Positions 16,437 through 24,430 of a stretch of 64,000 nt of DNA are shown in pieces. Location of the stretch: contig NZ_BRLB01000021.1 in NCBI RefSeq assembly GCF_027923465.1, forward strand, positions 31,447 through 95,446. The letters run 5' to 3'. The notes under the pieces are model-generated. The model did not search any database. It had not been told where the DNA came from and saw only the letters and a list, made by a program, of their open reading frames with translations. The position numbers and the translations under genes are program-made. Positions within the stretch are counted from its first letter, which is position 1. Every line of letters begins with the position of its first letter. The DNA comes from Vallitalea longa (GTDB taxonomy: Bacteria > Bacillota > Clostridia > Lachnospirales > Vallitaleaceae).

Positions 16437-18476
16437 ATGAATGAAAGTGTTAAAAAAGGAATTTTGCCTAGAGAACGTGTCATAATGTCGTTGTCACATG
16501 ATGAAGTAGATAGAGTTCCTCTAGATTTTTGGGCAGTTCAAGAAACATGGGAAAAATTAATAAAATATTTTGGGACAAATGATAAAGAAAAGATTCTACA
16601 GAGATTACATATTGATGTTCGTCAGTTTCAACCAAAATATATTGGAAAACCTATTTTGAAAAATGATGATGGAACTTATTTTGATGCAATGGGTGTACAT
16701 AGGCGAATTATAAAAAATGATTACTGTGAATATGAGGAATATGCAAGTTCCCCTCTTGGTTATGTTGAAAATATTAATGACTTTGCAAGTTATGATAGAT
16801 GGCCTGATATAGATAATTATGATTTCATAGGGCTTTCAGATATTATTGGGGATGCTCATAAAACATATTATATCAAGATGGAAACAGGAGGGATATTTGA
16901 ATTAGCATGGGCGCTTAGAGGGTATGAACGTTTTATGATGGATATGGTGCTCAATCCTGAGATAGCACATTACATTTTAGAAAGAATTACTGATTTTTGG
17001 TGTGAATTTGTTGAAAGATCAATGAAAAATGCTGGTAGTAAGATAGATATGGTTTATACGTATGATGATATTGGAACACAGAATTCTTTATTGATGTCAA
17101 AAGAAATGTGGAAAGAATTTCTTGAACCATGTCATAAAAGGCTGAATAAAGTCATTCACAAATACAAAAAAACGGTTATGTATCATTCTTGTGGTGCAAT
17201 ATATGATATTATCCATGAGCTTAAAAAATTACCCATAGATGTATTGAATCCTCTTCAACCTCGTGCAAAAGGTATGGATTTCAATAGAATCAAGAATAAT
17301 TATGGAAAAGAACTTAGTTTTCACGGAGGTATTGACATTCAAGATACACTTCCAAACGGAAAAGAAGAGGATGTTCGAGAGGAAGTAAGGAATGCAATTG
17401 ATATTCTGGGTAAAGATGGTGGATATATACTTACCAGTGCTCATTACATTCAGGGAGATACGCCTGTAGAAAATATTGTGGCTATGTATGATGAAGCAGT
17501 TAATTTCAAGAAAAATAAAAAAGGATATAGAAAAATTATGGGAAAACAAAAAATAATTATTGATACAGATTGCGGTTCAGATGATGCGATGGCAATTGCT
17601 ATGGCTCTGAACGATCCAAATTATGAGATTTTATTTTTTTCAACAGTTGCTGGAAATGTAGATGTAGATCAGGCTACCTATAATACTTTGATGACCATAG
17701 AATATGCTGGAACTTATGAACCACCAGTGTATAGAGGATGTGATACTGCACTAATACGTAATATGGTATTTGCCCATGAGACCCATGGCATGGATGGTAT
17801 GGGTGATATTGGCTTGAAAGTGAAAAATTCAAAACCTACTTCTGGACATGCTGTAAATAAGATTATAGAGGCACTTGATAAACATGATCCAGGAGAAATT
17901 GAAATCATCACATTAGGAACGTTAACTAATATTGCATTAGCTATTCGCCTTGCTCCTGATACAATGCGTAAAGTAAAACGAATTACAATTATGGGAACTG
18001 CTGGACTAGGAGTTGGGAATGTGACTCCAGTTGCAGAATTTAATATATGGCAAGATGCAGAGGCTGCCAAAATTGTTAATGATTTTGGAGTTCCGATAAT
18101 GTATGTGGGATGGGATGCATGTATTGATGAAGCTATGCTGAATGAAGAGGAAATTAATCGTATAAGGAATAGTGGTGAACTTGGAAAATTCGTAATTGAC
18201 TGTAACACTTGTCTAATGGAAATGAATAAGAAGCGTTTTGGAGAATATTGTCTTGATATGGCTGATCCTTCTGCGATTGCAGCAGCTTTAAATCATGAAT
18301 GTATAAAAGAATGTGAAAAATATTATTGTGAAGTAGATACTTCATTTGGTCCAAGTTATGGTGGTGTTTTGGTAGACCAGTATCGTTTTAGTGAAAAAGA
18401 ACCAAATGCTTATGTATGCAGCAAGTTGAAAGTTGATGTTTATAAAGATTATATTTTCAAAACTCTGGGGGCTTAA
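16437..18476 (+). CDS. Fusion protein: URO-D/MtaA-like domain + inosine-uridine nucleoside hydrolase domain
   Basis: 679 residues. Residues 1-367 are a uroporphyrinogen-decarboxylase-superfamily domain of the MtaA/methyltransferase-like type, with the metal motif H250-S-C252 and a later SAHYIQGDTP that may supply a further ligand. Residues 368-679 are a nucleoside hydrolase with the Ca/ribose motif DTDCGSDD (376-383), GTLTNIA and EFNIWQDAEA. At the place of the usual catalytic His-Asp the protein has A609-D610, so the general-acid His is missing. GGAG eight bases before the ATG at 16437 supports this start. M368 has a possible weak internal ribosome site (AAAGGATA). First gene of the operon; the predicted role is demethylation or cleavage of a modified nucleoside. 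Confidence 0.8.
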   Translation: MNESVKKGILPRERVIMSLSHDEVDRVPLDFWAVQETWEKLIKYFGTNDKEKILQRLHIDVRQFQPKYIGKPILKNDDGTYFDAMGVHRRIIKNDYCEYEEYASSPLGYVENINDFASYDRWPDIDNYDFIGLSDIIGDAHKTYYIKMETGGIFELAWALRGYERFMMDMVLNPEIAHYILERITDFWCEFVERSMKNAGSKIDMVYTYDDIGTQNSLLMSKEMWKEFLEPCHKRLNKVIHKYKKTVMYHSCGAIYDIIHELKKLPIDVLNPLQPRAKGMDFNRIKNNYGKELSFHGGIDIQDTLPNGKEEDVREEVRNAIDILGKDGGYILTSAHYIQGDTPVENIVAMYDEAVNFKKNKKGYRKIMGKQKIIIDTDCGSDDAMAIAMALNDPNYEILFFSTVAGNVDVDQATYNTLMTIEYAGTYEPPVYRGCDTALIRNMVFAHETHGMDGMGDIGLKVKNSKPTSGHAVNKIIEALDKHDPGEIEIITLGTLTNIALAIRLAPDTMRKVKRITIMGTAGLGVGNVTPVAEFNIWQDAEAAKIVNDFGVPIMYVGWDACIDEAMLNEEEINRIRNSGELGKFVIDCNTCLMEMNKKRFGEYCLDMADPSAIAAALNHECIKECEKYYCEVDTSFGPSYGGVLVDQYRFSEKEPNAYVCSKLKVDVYKDYIFKTLGA

Positions 18477-18477
18477 T

Positions 18478-19044
18478 ATGAAGCAGAAAATTATTATTGT
18501 TAGTCATTGCCTTTTGAATGTTGCTTCAAAAGTTGTAATGTATGAAGAGAAAGATATGGAAGCAGAGGAAGATTTAAGAAAACGCTTTATTAAGAAAGCT
18601 GTAGATAATGGTATTCAAATTATTCAGATGTCTTGCCCGGAATTCACACTATACGGACCAAAAAGATGGGGACATGTAAGCGAGCAATTTGATAATATCT
18701 TTTTTAGAAATCATTGTAAGAAAATATTGATTCCTATAATTAATCAAATCTTAGAATATAAAAATAATCCAGATCGTTTTGAAATATTAGGAATCGTAGG
18801 AATTGATGGAAGTCCCAGTTGTGGTGTTGATTATACTTGTACAGGAAAAAGTTGGTATGGGTGTATAACTGGTAGAGATGATAAAGTAATGGATATTGTT
18901 CACGATGTTTCTCTTTGTAAATCAGAAGGAATATTGATCCAGGTTTTGAGAGAATCACTAATGGAGTGTGGGTTAACAGATATTCCAATTACCAGTTTAT
19001 TTGCAGAAGAACCAAATAAATGTTTGGATTTAGTAGACGAATGA
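18478..19044 (+). CDS. TudS-related putative desulfidase (DUF523-like, CD3072-type)
   Basis: 188 residues, starting one base after the stop of the fusion gene. Three separated cysteines sit in the motifs SHC11LLN, SC53PE and GSPSC115G. These match the three Cys that hold the catalytic [4Fe-4S] cluster in TudS thiouracil desulfidases, which release sulfide from 2- or 4-thiouracil or 4-thio-UMP. The Cys-rich C121 and C129 follow. The family resembles C. difficile CD3072, named from memory as TudS-related. An in-frame ATG at 18433 lies inside the upstream gene and is rejected. It probably acts on a thio-base or nucleotide supplied by the neighbours. The precise substrate is not known. Confidence 0.75.
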   Translation: MKQKIIIVSHCLLNVASKVVMYEEKDMEAEEDLRKRFIKKAVDNGIQIIQMSCPEFTLYGPKRWGHVSEQFDNIFFRNHCKKILIPIINQILEYKNNPDRFEILGIVGIDGSPSCGVDYTCTGKSWYGCITGRDDKVMDIVHDVSLCKSEGILIQVLRESLMECGLTDIPITSLFAEEPNKCLDLVDE

Positions 19045-19085
19045 TTAAGTAAAGAATAACAATTATTAAACTAGGAGGAAAGAAA

Positions 19086-19700
19086 ATGGCAAAAGAAAAG
19101 AAGTATTCTATTAAAACGGATTTTTCAATGATGGCACTGTTAATTATTCCTATTGCTGTAGCGGTTAATTTTGTAGGAGGGCAACTGGCTTCATTACTGA
19201 AATTACCAATGTATCTTGATACGATAGGAACAATTTTTGCAGCTATGCTTTGTGGACCATGGGTAGGAGCTGCAACTGGTTTACTAACAAATGTATTAAC
19301 AGGTATAGCAAATCCAGTTAACTTTGCATTTATTCCTGTTAGTGTTGTATTAGGTCTAGTTACTGGATATCTATCAAGAAAAAATATGTTCAATGTTTGG
19401 TGGAAATGGTTGATTTCTATGATAATAATGGGATTAGTTTCCATAATAGTAGCTGCACCAATTGTTGTGTACGTATTCGGTGGCATTACAGGTGGTGGAA
19501 CTTCCATTATTACAGCAACAGCTATGGCAGCTGGCGCAAATATTTGGGCAGCAGTTTTTGGTACTGAAGGTATATTTACAGTATTGGATAGAATAATTTC
19601 TTATTTCATTAGTTATGCAGTGATGAAAGTTATTCCAGAAAGAATACTTGTAAAATTAAGTTGTGGTGAAAATTTTATTAACAAAAATATATCAAAATAA
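19086..19700 (+). CDS. ECF transporter substrate-binding S component (CD3073-like)
   Basis: 204-residue membrane protein with about six hydrophobic segments. The order and Gly/Ala-rich loops (GPWVGAATGLLTNVLTG, then FGGITGGGTS) fit an ECF S component, the substrate-binding subunit of a vitamin-type importer. It follows the TudS-like gene, as the similar CD3073-type protein does in C. difficile (from memory). AGGAGG precedes the ATG. The dedicated T, A and A' genes directly downstream make this a group I ECF transporter. The ligand is inferred, not seen: a nucleoside or base, perhaps thiolated. Confidence 0.82.
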   Translation: MAKEKKYSIKTDFSMMALLIIPIAVAVNFVGGQLASLLKLPMYLDTIGTIFAAMLCGPWVGAATGLLTNVLTGIANPVNFAFIPVSVVLGLVTGYLSRKNMFNVWWKWLISMIIMGLVSIIVAAPIVVYVFGGITGGGTSIITATAMAAGANIWAAVFGTEGIFTVLDRIISYFISYAVMKVIPERILVKLSCGENFINKNISK

Positions 19701-19715
19701 TAAGAGGTTGTTAAT

Positions 19716-20507
19716 ATGTGGAAAGAGAAACTAAAAGTTAAGAAAGATAATAAAATAGCAGCGTTACATCCATCTTCTAAGTTTTTGATTGTATGTCTAT
19801 ATATTTTGTGTGTAATAATTATCGGAACCATAAAAGTTGATACATATTCTATATTTCTGATTCCTTGGTTTCTGGTTGTTCCTATATTATGTTTGGCAAG
19901 TGGCGTATGGAAAGAATTTAGAAAAGCTATAAAGGCGGTATTATTCATAGCTGCGCTTATCTTTATTGTACAGAGTTTATTTATACCTAGTGAAATTATT
20001 GTATGGCGATGGAAATTCATAAAAGTATATAAAGCAGGACTTGCAAGTGGTATAGCATTATCATTTTCAATTCTTACTATAGCTGGTATTTTTATTTGGT
20101 ATTTTAAGACGACTGAGAATAAAGAAATATCTAGAGTATTAGAAAATTCTGGTCTGAATTATAAAATTTGTTATGTTTTTATTAGTTCTCTACAAATGGT
20201 AAAAGTTTTGGGAAATAGTAGTAAAACTATTATGAATGCACAAAAGGCAAGAGGTGTGGAAACGGAAGGAAATATAATTGTAAGGAGCAAAGCATTCTTT
20301 CCATCCATGGTTCCCCTTATTCTTGGAGCAATTACCAATACTGAAGAACGAGTTTTGACTTTGGAATCAAAAGGATTTGATGTTAATGGTCCCAAGACAC
20401 ATTTGTTTGAAGTTGTTAAATCTGGAAATGAAAAATTAGCTGATGGTATTGCTATTATGATTACTGTAGCAATTTTAATATGGAGGATCTTATTATGGAC
20501 ACTGTAA
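19716..20507 (+). CDS. ECF transporter transmembrane component T
   Basis: 263-residue membrane scaffold of the ECF importer, linking the S component to the two ATPases. N-terminal membrane segments (~23-45 and beyond) are followed by a cytoplasmic helical part with the coupling motif NAQKARG at about residues 170-176, typical of EcfT. The C-terminus ends in a final hydrophobic stretch overlapping the next gene by 13 bp, consistent with translational coupling. Length (263) is normal for EcfT. Confidence 0.87.
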   Translation: MWKEKLKVKKDNKIAALHPSSKFLIVCLYILCVIIIGTIKVDTYSIFLIPWFLVVPILCLASGVWKEFRKAIKAVLFIAALIFIVQSLFIPSEIIVWRWKFIKVYKAGLASGIALSFSILTIAGIFIWYFKTTENKEISRVLENSGLNYKICYVFISSLQMVKVLGNSSKTIMNAQKARGVETEGNIIVRSKAFFPSMVPLILGAITNTEERVLTLESKGFDVNGPKTHLFEVVKSGNEKLADGIAIMITVAILIWRILLWTL

Positions 20508-21355
20508 TAGAATTTGAAAATGTAACTTATAATTATCCTCTGACAGATAAACCAACAGTTAAAAACTTAAACTGTAAATTGGAAAAAGGTAAATTTTATG
20601 GAGTTATTGGAGAGAATGGTTCCGGAAAAACTACATTTTGCTTATTAATCAGAGGATTCGCTCCTAGTTTCTATCAAGGGGAACTAAAAGGTGAAGTATT
20701 GATAAATGGTAAACCTACCGTTGAATATAAAACAGGTGAACTGTCTCTAAAGATTGGATATGTATTTCAAAATCCCTTTAATCAGATTAGTGGTGTTAAA
20801 GAAACTGTTTTTGAGGAAATAGCTTTTGGTCTTGAGAATTTTGGTATTCCTGTGGATGAAATAGAAAAAAGAGTTATTGAAGTAATGGAATCTACCAAAA
20901 TAAGTCATATAGCTGAGAAAAATCCATTTGAACTATCAGGAGGACAACAACAGAGAGTAGCTCTTGCATCTGTACTGGTTTTGAAACCGGATATTCTTGT
21001 TATAGATGAACCTACTTCTCAACTAGACCCAGAAGGTACGGAAAGCGTATTTGAGATAATCGCTAAGTTAAAGGAAAGTAAGAAAACGGTAATATTAGTT
21101 GAGCATAAGATAGACTTAATTGCAGAATATGCTGATGAAATTATTGTTCTAGAAAAAGGAGAAATGATAAGATTTGGTGATAAACAAGAAATTTTGAGTG
21201 ATATTTCTTTGATAGAACATGGAGTACAGCTTCCTCAAATGGCTATTCTTGGTAATGAATTGATGAAACAGGGCATCCCTCTGGATTATATCCCAGTAAC
21301 AGAAAAACAAGCAGAAAAAGTAATTGGAAAAGTTACCCTAAAGGAGGAGAAATGA
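20495..21355 (+). CDS. ECF transporter ATPase (A component)
   Basis: 286-residue ATPase of the ECF importer. Walker A is GENGSGKTTF, the Q-loop is YVFQNPFNQ, the signature is ELSGGQQQRVALAS, Walker B is ILVIDEPTSQLD, and the switch His is in ILVEHKIDL. All motifs are intact. GGAGG in front of the ATG at 20495 supports this start, which lies inside the 3' end of the T gene. The next ATPase starts right after its stop, giving an A/A' pair. Confidence 0.9.
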   Translation: MDTVIEFENVTYNYPLTDKPTVKNLNCKLEKGKFYGVIGENGSGKTTFCLLIRGFAPSFYQGELKGEVLINGKPTVEYKTGELSLKIGYVFQNPFNQISGVKETVFEEIAFGLENFGIPVDEIEKRVIEVMESTKISHIAEKNPFELSGGQQQRVALASVLVLKPDILVIDEPTSQLDPEGTESVFEIIAKLKESKKTVILVEHKIDLIAEYADEIIVLEKGEMIRFGDKQEILSDISLIEHGVQLPQMAILGNELMKQGIPLDYIPVTEKQAEKVIGKVTLKEEK

Positions 21356-21356
21356 A

Positions 21357-22172
21357 ATGTCATATATTTCTCTAGGCAATGTTACCTTTGCATATCCCAA
21401 TGGATTCGTTGCAGTTGATGAAGCAAATATAAATATCAATAAAAATGAAAATGTTGCAATTATCGGTCAAAATGGTGCGGGAAAAACTACTACCGTAAAG
21501 ATGTTTAACGGTCTATTAAAACCTACTAAGGGTGATGTTTTAATTGGAGATATGAATACAAAAGATTATACGACAGCGCAAATATCAAGAAAGGTTGGAT
21601 ATGTTTTTCAAAATCCAGATGATCAGATTTTTCATTCAACTGTATATGATGAGGTAGTATTTGGACCTAGGATGATGAAAATAGAGAAAGAAAAATTAAC
21701 TGAGATAGTGGACTATGCATTAGATATAACTGGATTGAGTGAAGTAAGTAAGGAAAACCCTTATAATCTTCCATTATCTATAAGAAAATTTGTTACTATT
21801 GCAGCCGTTATCGCTATGGATACTGAGGTCATGATTTTTGATGAACCAACTGCAGGTCAAGATCTTGTAGGTAATAAACGCTTAGCAAGTATTTTGAAAG
21901 AATTACATAAAAAAGGTAAAACCGTGATAACAATTTCTCATGATATGGAGTTCGTTACAAATAATTTTAATCGAATAATTGTAATGGCAAATAAAAAAGT
22001 AGTCAAAACCGGTACTCCAAAAGAGATATTCTGGGATTTTGAAACAATGGATAAAGCCATGTTGAAGCAAACTTATGTATCACAGTTATGTAGAAAATTG
22101 AAAATCGGAAACAATGTTATTTCCATAGAAGAAGCAGTAGAAAGCATAAAAGAAATATATGATAGAGGTTAA
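21357..22172 (+). CDS. ECF transporter ATPase (A' component) with degenerate signature
   Basis: 271-residue partner ATPase. Walker A (GQNGAGKTTT), Q-loop (YVFQNPDDQ), Walker B with catalytic Glu (VMIFDEPTAGQD) and switch His (TISHDME) are present. The ABC signature is LPLSIRKFVTIA, replacing LSGGQ by LSIRK. The A/A' heterodimer would thus have one canonical and one degenerate nucleotide site, as in several asymmetric transporters. AAAGGAGGAGA precedes the ATG, which lies one base after the stop of the A gene. Confidence 0.88.
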   Translation: MSYISLGNVTFAYPNGFVAVDEANININKNENVAIIGQNGAGKTTTVKMFNGLLKPTKGDVLIGDMNTKDYTTAQISRKVGYVFQNPDDQIFHSTVYDEVVFGPRMMKIEKEKLTEIVDYALDITGLSEVSKENPYNLPLSIRKFVTIAAVIAMDTEVMIFDEPTAGQDLVGNKRLASILKELHKKGKTVITISHDMEFVTNNFNRIIVMANKKVVKTGTPKEIFWDFETMDKAMLKQTYVSQLCRKLKIGNNVISIEEAVESIKEIYDRG

Positions 22173-22179
22173 TACTAAA

Positions 22180-23382
22180 ATGAAAAAACAACGTATAATT
22201 GCAGCAATTACTGTTTTTGCCATGTATCTGTTAACAGGTGCTACTTGTGTTGTGATTGGTAGTAGCATCCCATCTTTAATGCAGCAGTATAGTAAAAGCC
22301 TATCAGCGATTTCTGTATTAGCATCAGCCTTTGCTATAGGAAGGGTGGCTACTGTATTTATAGTTGGAGCATTTACAGAAAAATTCGGGGCAAAACTTAC
22401 ATTAACGATTGGGGTAATAAATTTTATATTGTTCCTTTTTGGAGCAATGATAACAACAAATTATTTTGTCGCTTTAGTCTTGTCAGCTTTGGCAGGTGTG
22501 GGTATGAGTACACAGGATACCTGCTGTGCGATTATTTTAAAACAGACGTTTCCAGAAAGTTATAGTAGTTCCTTGAGTGCAGGACAGGCTTTTTTCAGTA
22601 TCGGGTGTTTCATATCACCATTACTAATGGGAATTGCACTAGCTCAAGAATTGAATTTTAAAATAGTTTATTTTATAATTGGGATAATTGGGATACTCAT
22701 GCTGATTTTGATACCCTTCTTAAAATTACCTCAGGATAAAAAGGTAACGAGTTCACAACAGTTTAATATTCGTTGCTTCAATCTAAAGAAGAATAAGTGG
22801 AAATATATCTGTTTCGGTATAATGTGTTTCACATATTTTGGAACTACTAATACCATTCATACATATACTTCAACTTTTGTACAAAGTTTTGGTATAGATG
22901 AAAGTATTTCCGTGTCAGTATTAACGGTTTATAGTGTAGGATGTATGATTGGCTCTTTTGCATTTATTCCTATATTAAAAAAAGTGAGTGAAACAAAAAT
23001 TCTATGGATCAATATGTTATTAACATTCATTTGTTTGGTGGTAGCTGCTATATATCATATTCCGACTGTATTTTTTATAACATATTTTATTGCTGGCTTT
23101 TTTTGCGGGGTATTATTTTCATTGCTCATATCAATATCAGTCAGCTTGAATCCTCTCCATGCTGGAATGGCAGCTGCAGCTGTAGGATTTGTCGGAGGAG
23201 GAGCAGATATTTTATCTCCATTAATAACAGGATTCATTATTAGAGTTACTAGTGTAAAGTCAATATTTTATTATTGTACTGTTATGTGTATTATTTGTGT
23301 GATATCTTCGTTCTTATATAGAATAAAATACAAAAGAAACCCAAATACAAAAGAGCCTTTAGAAATTTTGGAATGTAATTAA
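22180..23382 (+). CDS. Major facilitator superfamily transporter
   Basis: 400-residue transporter with about 12 hydrophobic segments. An MFS-like loop (AFTEKFGAKLTLTIG) follows the second segment. It starts seven bases after the ATPase stop behind GAGG, so it is probably in the operon. A second transporter next to an importer could export a product or carry the free nucleobase (inference). The ATG at 22180 is chosen over the overlapping in-frame ATG at 22159. Sequence alone does not give its substrate. Confidence 0.82.
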   Translation: MKKQRIIAAITVFAMYLLTGATCVVIGSSIPSLMQQYSKSLSAISVLASAFAIGRVATVFIVGAFTEKFGAKLTLTIGVINFILFLFGAMITTNYFVALVLSALAGVGMSTQDTCCAIILKQTFPESYSSSLSAGQAFFSIGCFISPLLMGIALAQELNFKIVYFIIGIIGILMLILIPFLKLPQDKKVTSSQQFNIRCFNLKKNKWKYICFGIMCFTYFGTTNTIHTYTSTFVQSFGIDESISVSVLTVYSVGCMIGSFAFIPILKKVSETKILWINMLLTFICLVVAAIYHIPTVFFITYFIAGFFCGVLFSLLISISVSLNPLHAGMAAAAVGFVGGGADILSPLITGFIIRVTSVKSIFYYCTVMCIICVISSFLYRIKYKRNPNTKEPLEILECN

Positions 23383-23462
23383 TTCTTATTAAAGGAAAAT
23401 GATAATTTTTAAAAAAGTATTGTGTGTATAGACGATAGTCAATAAGAAATGAGGTAGGTATT

Positions 23463-24203
23463 TTGAAAGTAAAAGAAGTTATGAATGATAAAGGTGAACA
23501 ATATCATATTTGTTGTAAAAAAGGTGATGTAGGAAGATATGTTTTGCTTCCAGGGGATCCTTTCCGTACAGATTTGATAGCAAGTTATTTGGATGATGCA
23601 AAATTGGTTGCTCATAATAGAGAGCATAAAACATGGACTGGAACTTTGGATGGAGTGAAAGTCAGTGTTACTTCTACAGGAATGGGATGTCCTTCTATGG
23701 CAATCGCCTTGGAAGAATTGATTCATTGCGGAGCTGATACATTTATTAGAATCGGAACAGCTGGTCACGTTTGTAAAAAATCATGGGACGAAAGTTTAGA
23801 TGGTGTTATATGTACTGCATCTGTAAGAGATGAAGGAACAACAAGGCATTACATACCTATTGAATATCCAGCAGTAGCTGATAGGCATATTGTTGGTGCT
23901 TTAGCGGATGCAGCTAAGGCAAATCATCTTAATTATATTGAAGGCATAGTACAGAGTAAAGATAGTTTTTATGGTCAGCATGATCCTAGCGGTCTACCTA
24001 ATGGAGATATATTGAAACAGCGTTGGGATGCATGGTGCAATGGAAATGTTATGGCAAGTGAAATGGAAACCGCAGCACTTTTTGTAATTTCCTCCATAAG
24101 AGAATGTCGAGCAGGAGCGATTATGAGTTTTAAGAATATGAAAGAAACTATAGTAATTGCCTGCGAGGCATTGATGAAGATAATAGAATCGGATAAAGAA
24201 TAA
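23463..24203 (+). CDS. Uridine phosphorylase-like nucleoside phosphorylase (PNP/UDP family)
   Basis: 246-residue phosphorylase that would split a nucleoside with phosphate into base and ribose 1-phosphate. GDPFRTD (about residues 30-36), the ribose/phosphate-site HNREHKTWTG, the IGTAG motif, and MASEMETAAL near the C-terminus are all typical of the hexameric PNP/UDP family. TTG at 23463 is the start, placed six bases behind GAGGTAGG. The gene closes the operon and gives the pathway a second glycosidic-bond-cleaving enzyme beside the hydrolase domain. The exact nucleoside is not certain. Confidence 0.85.
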   Translation: MKVKEVMNDKGEQYHICCKKGDVGRYVLLPGDPFRTDLIASYLDDAKLVAHNREHKTWTGTLDGVKVSVTSTGMGCPSMAIALEELIHCGADTFIRIGTAGHVCKKSWDESLDGVICTASVRDEGTTRHYIPIEYPAVADRHIVGALADAAKANHLNYIEGIVQSKDSFYGQHDPSGLPNGDILKQRWDAWCNGNVMASEMETAALFVISSIRECRAGAIMSFKNMKETIVIACEALMKIIESDKE

Positions 24204-24230
24204 AATAGAAATGAAGAAAATGTGAATCAG

Positions 24231-24267
24231 AGGTCTTAGCCATAACAATTGACTATGACCTTTTTTT
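24231..24267 (+). terminator. Rho-independent terminator of the nucleoside salvage operon
   Basis: AGGTCTTAG (24231-24239) pairs with CTATGACCT (one mismatch) and a T7 run follows at about 24261-24267. Confidence 0.75.
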
Positions 24268-24303
24268 AGGTCATGTGTTATTAATATAATACAATATTTG
24301 AAT

Positions 24304-24332
24304 TTGACACTGATATTATTATATTATATACT
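24304..24332 (+). promoter_or_regulatory. SigA promoter of the two-component/importer genes
   Basis: TTGACA (24304-24309), 17-bp spacer, TATACT (24327-24332). The first gene begins about 92 bp beyond the predicted start. Confidence 0.8.
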
Positions 24333-24338
24333 GAAAAA

Positions 24339-24373
24339 TACATTGGTGATACTTGTAATCTATCATCAATGTA
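24339..24373 (+). repeat. Hairpin in the leader of the sensor kinase gene
   Basis: TACATTGGTGATA (24339-24351) pairs with TATCATCAATGTA (24361-24373), 13 bp with one G-U pair and a 9-nt loop. It is located right at the predicted 5' end of the mRNA. No U-run follows, so it is more likely an mRNA-stabilising hairpin or a protein-binding site than a terminator. Confidence 0.55.
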
Positions 24374-24430
24374 TTTGTAATGTAGGAGTTATTAAAGGAT
24401 ATAATAGATGGATAAGGAAGGAAAACGCCT

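Noticed and set aside
17714..18208. 164-residue minus-strand frame inside the nucleoside hydrolase domain
   Set aside because: It is antisense to a conserved catalytic domain and has no ribosome site or recognisable motif.
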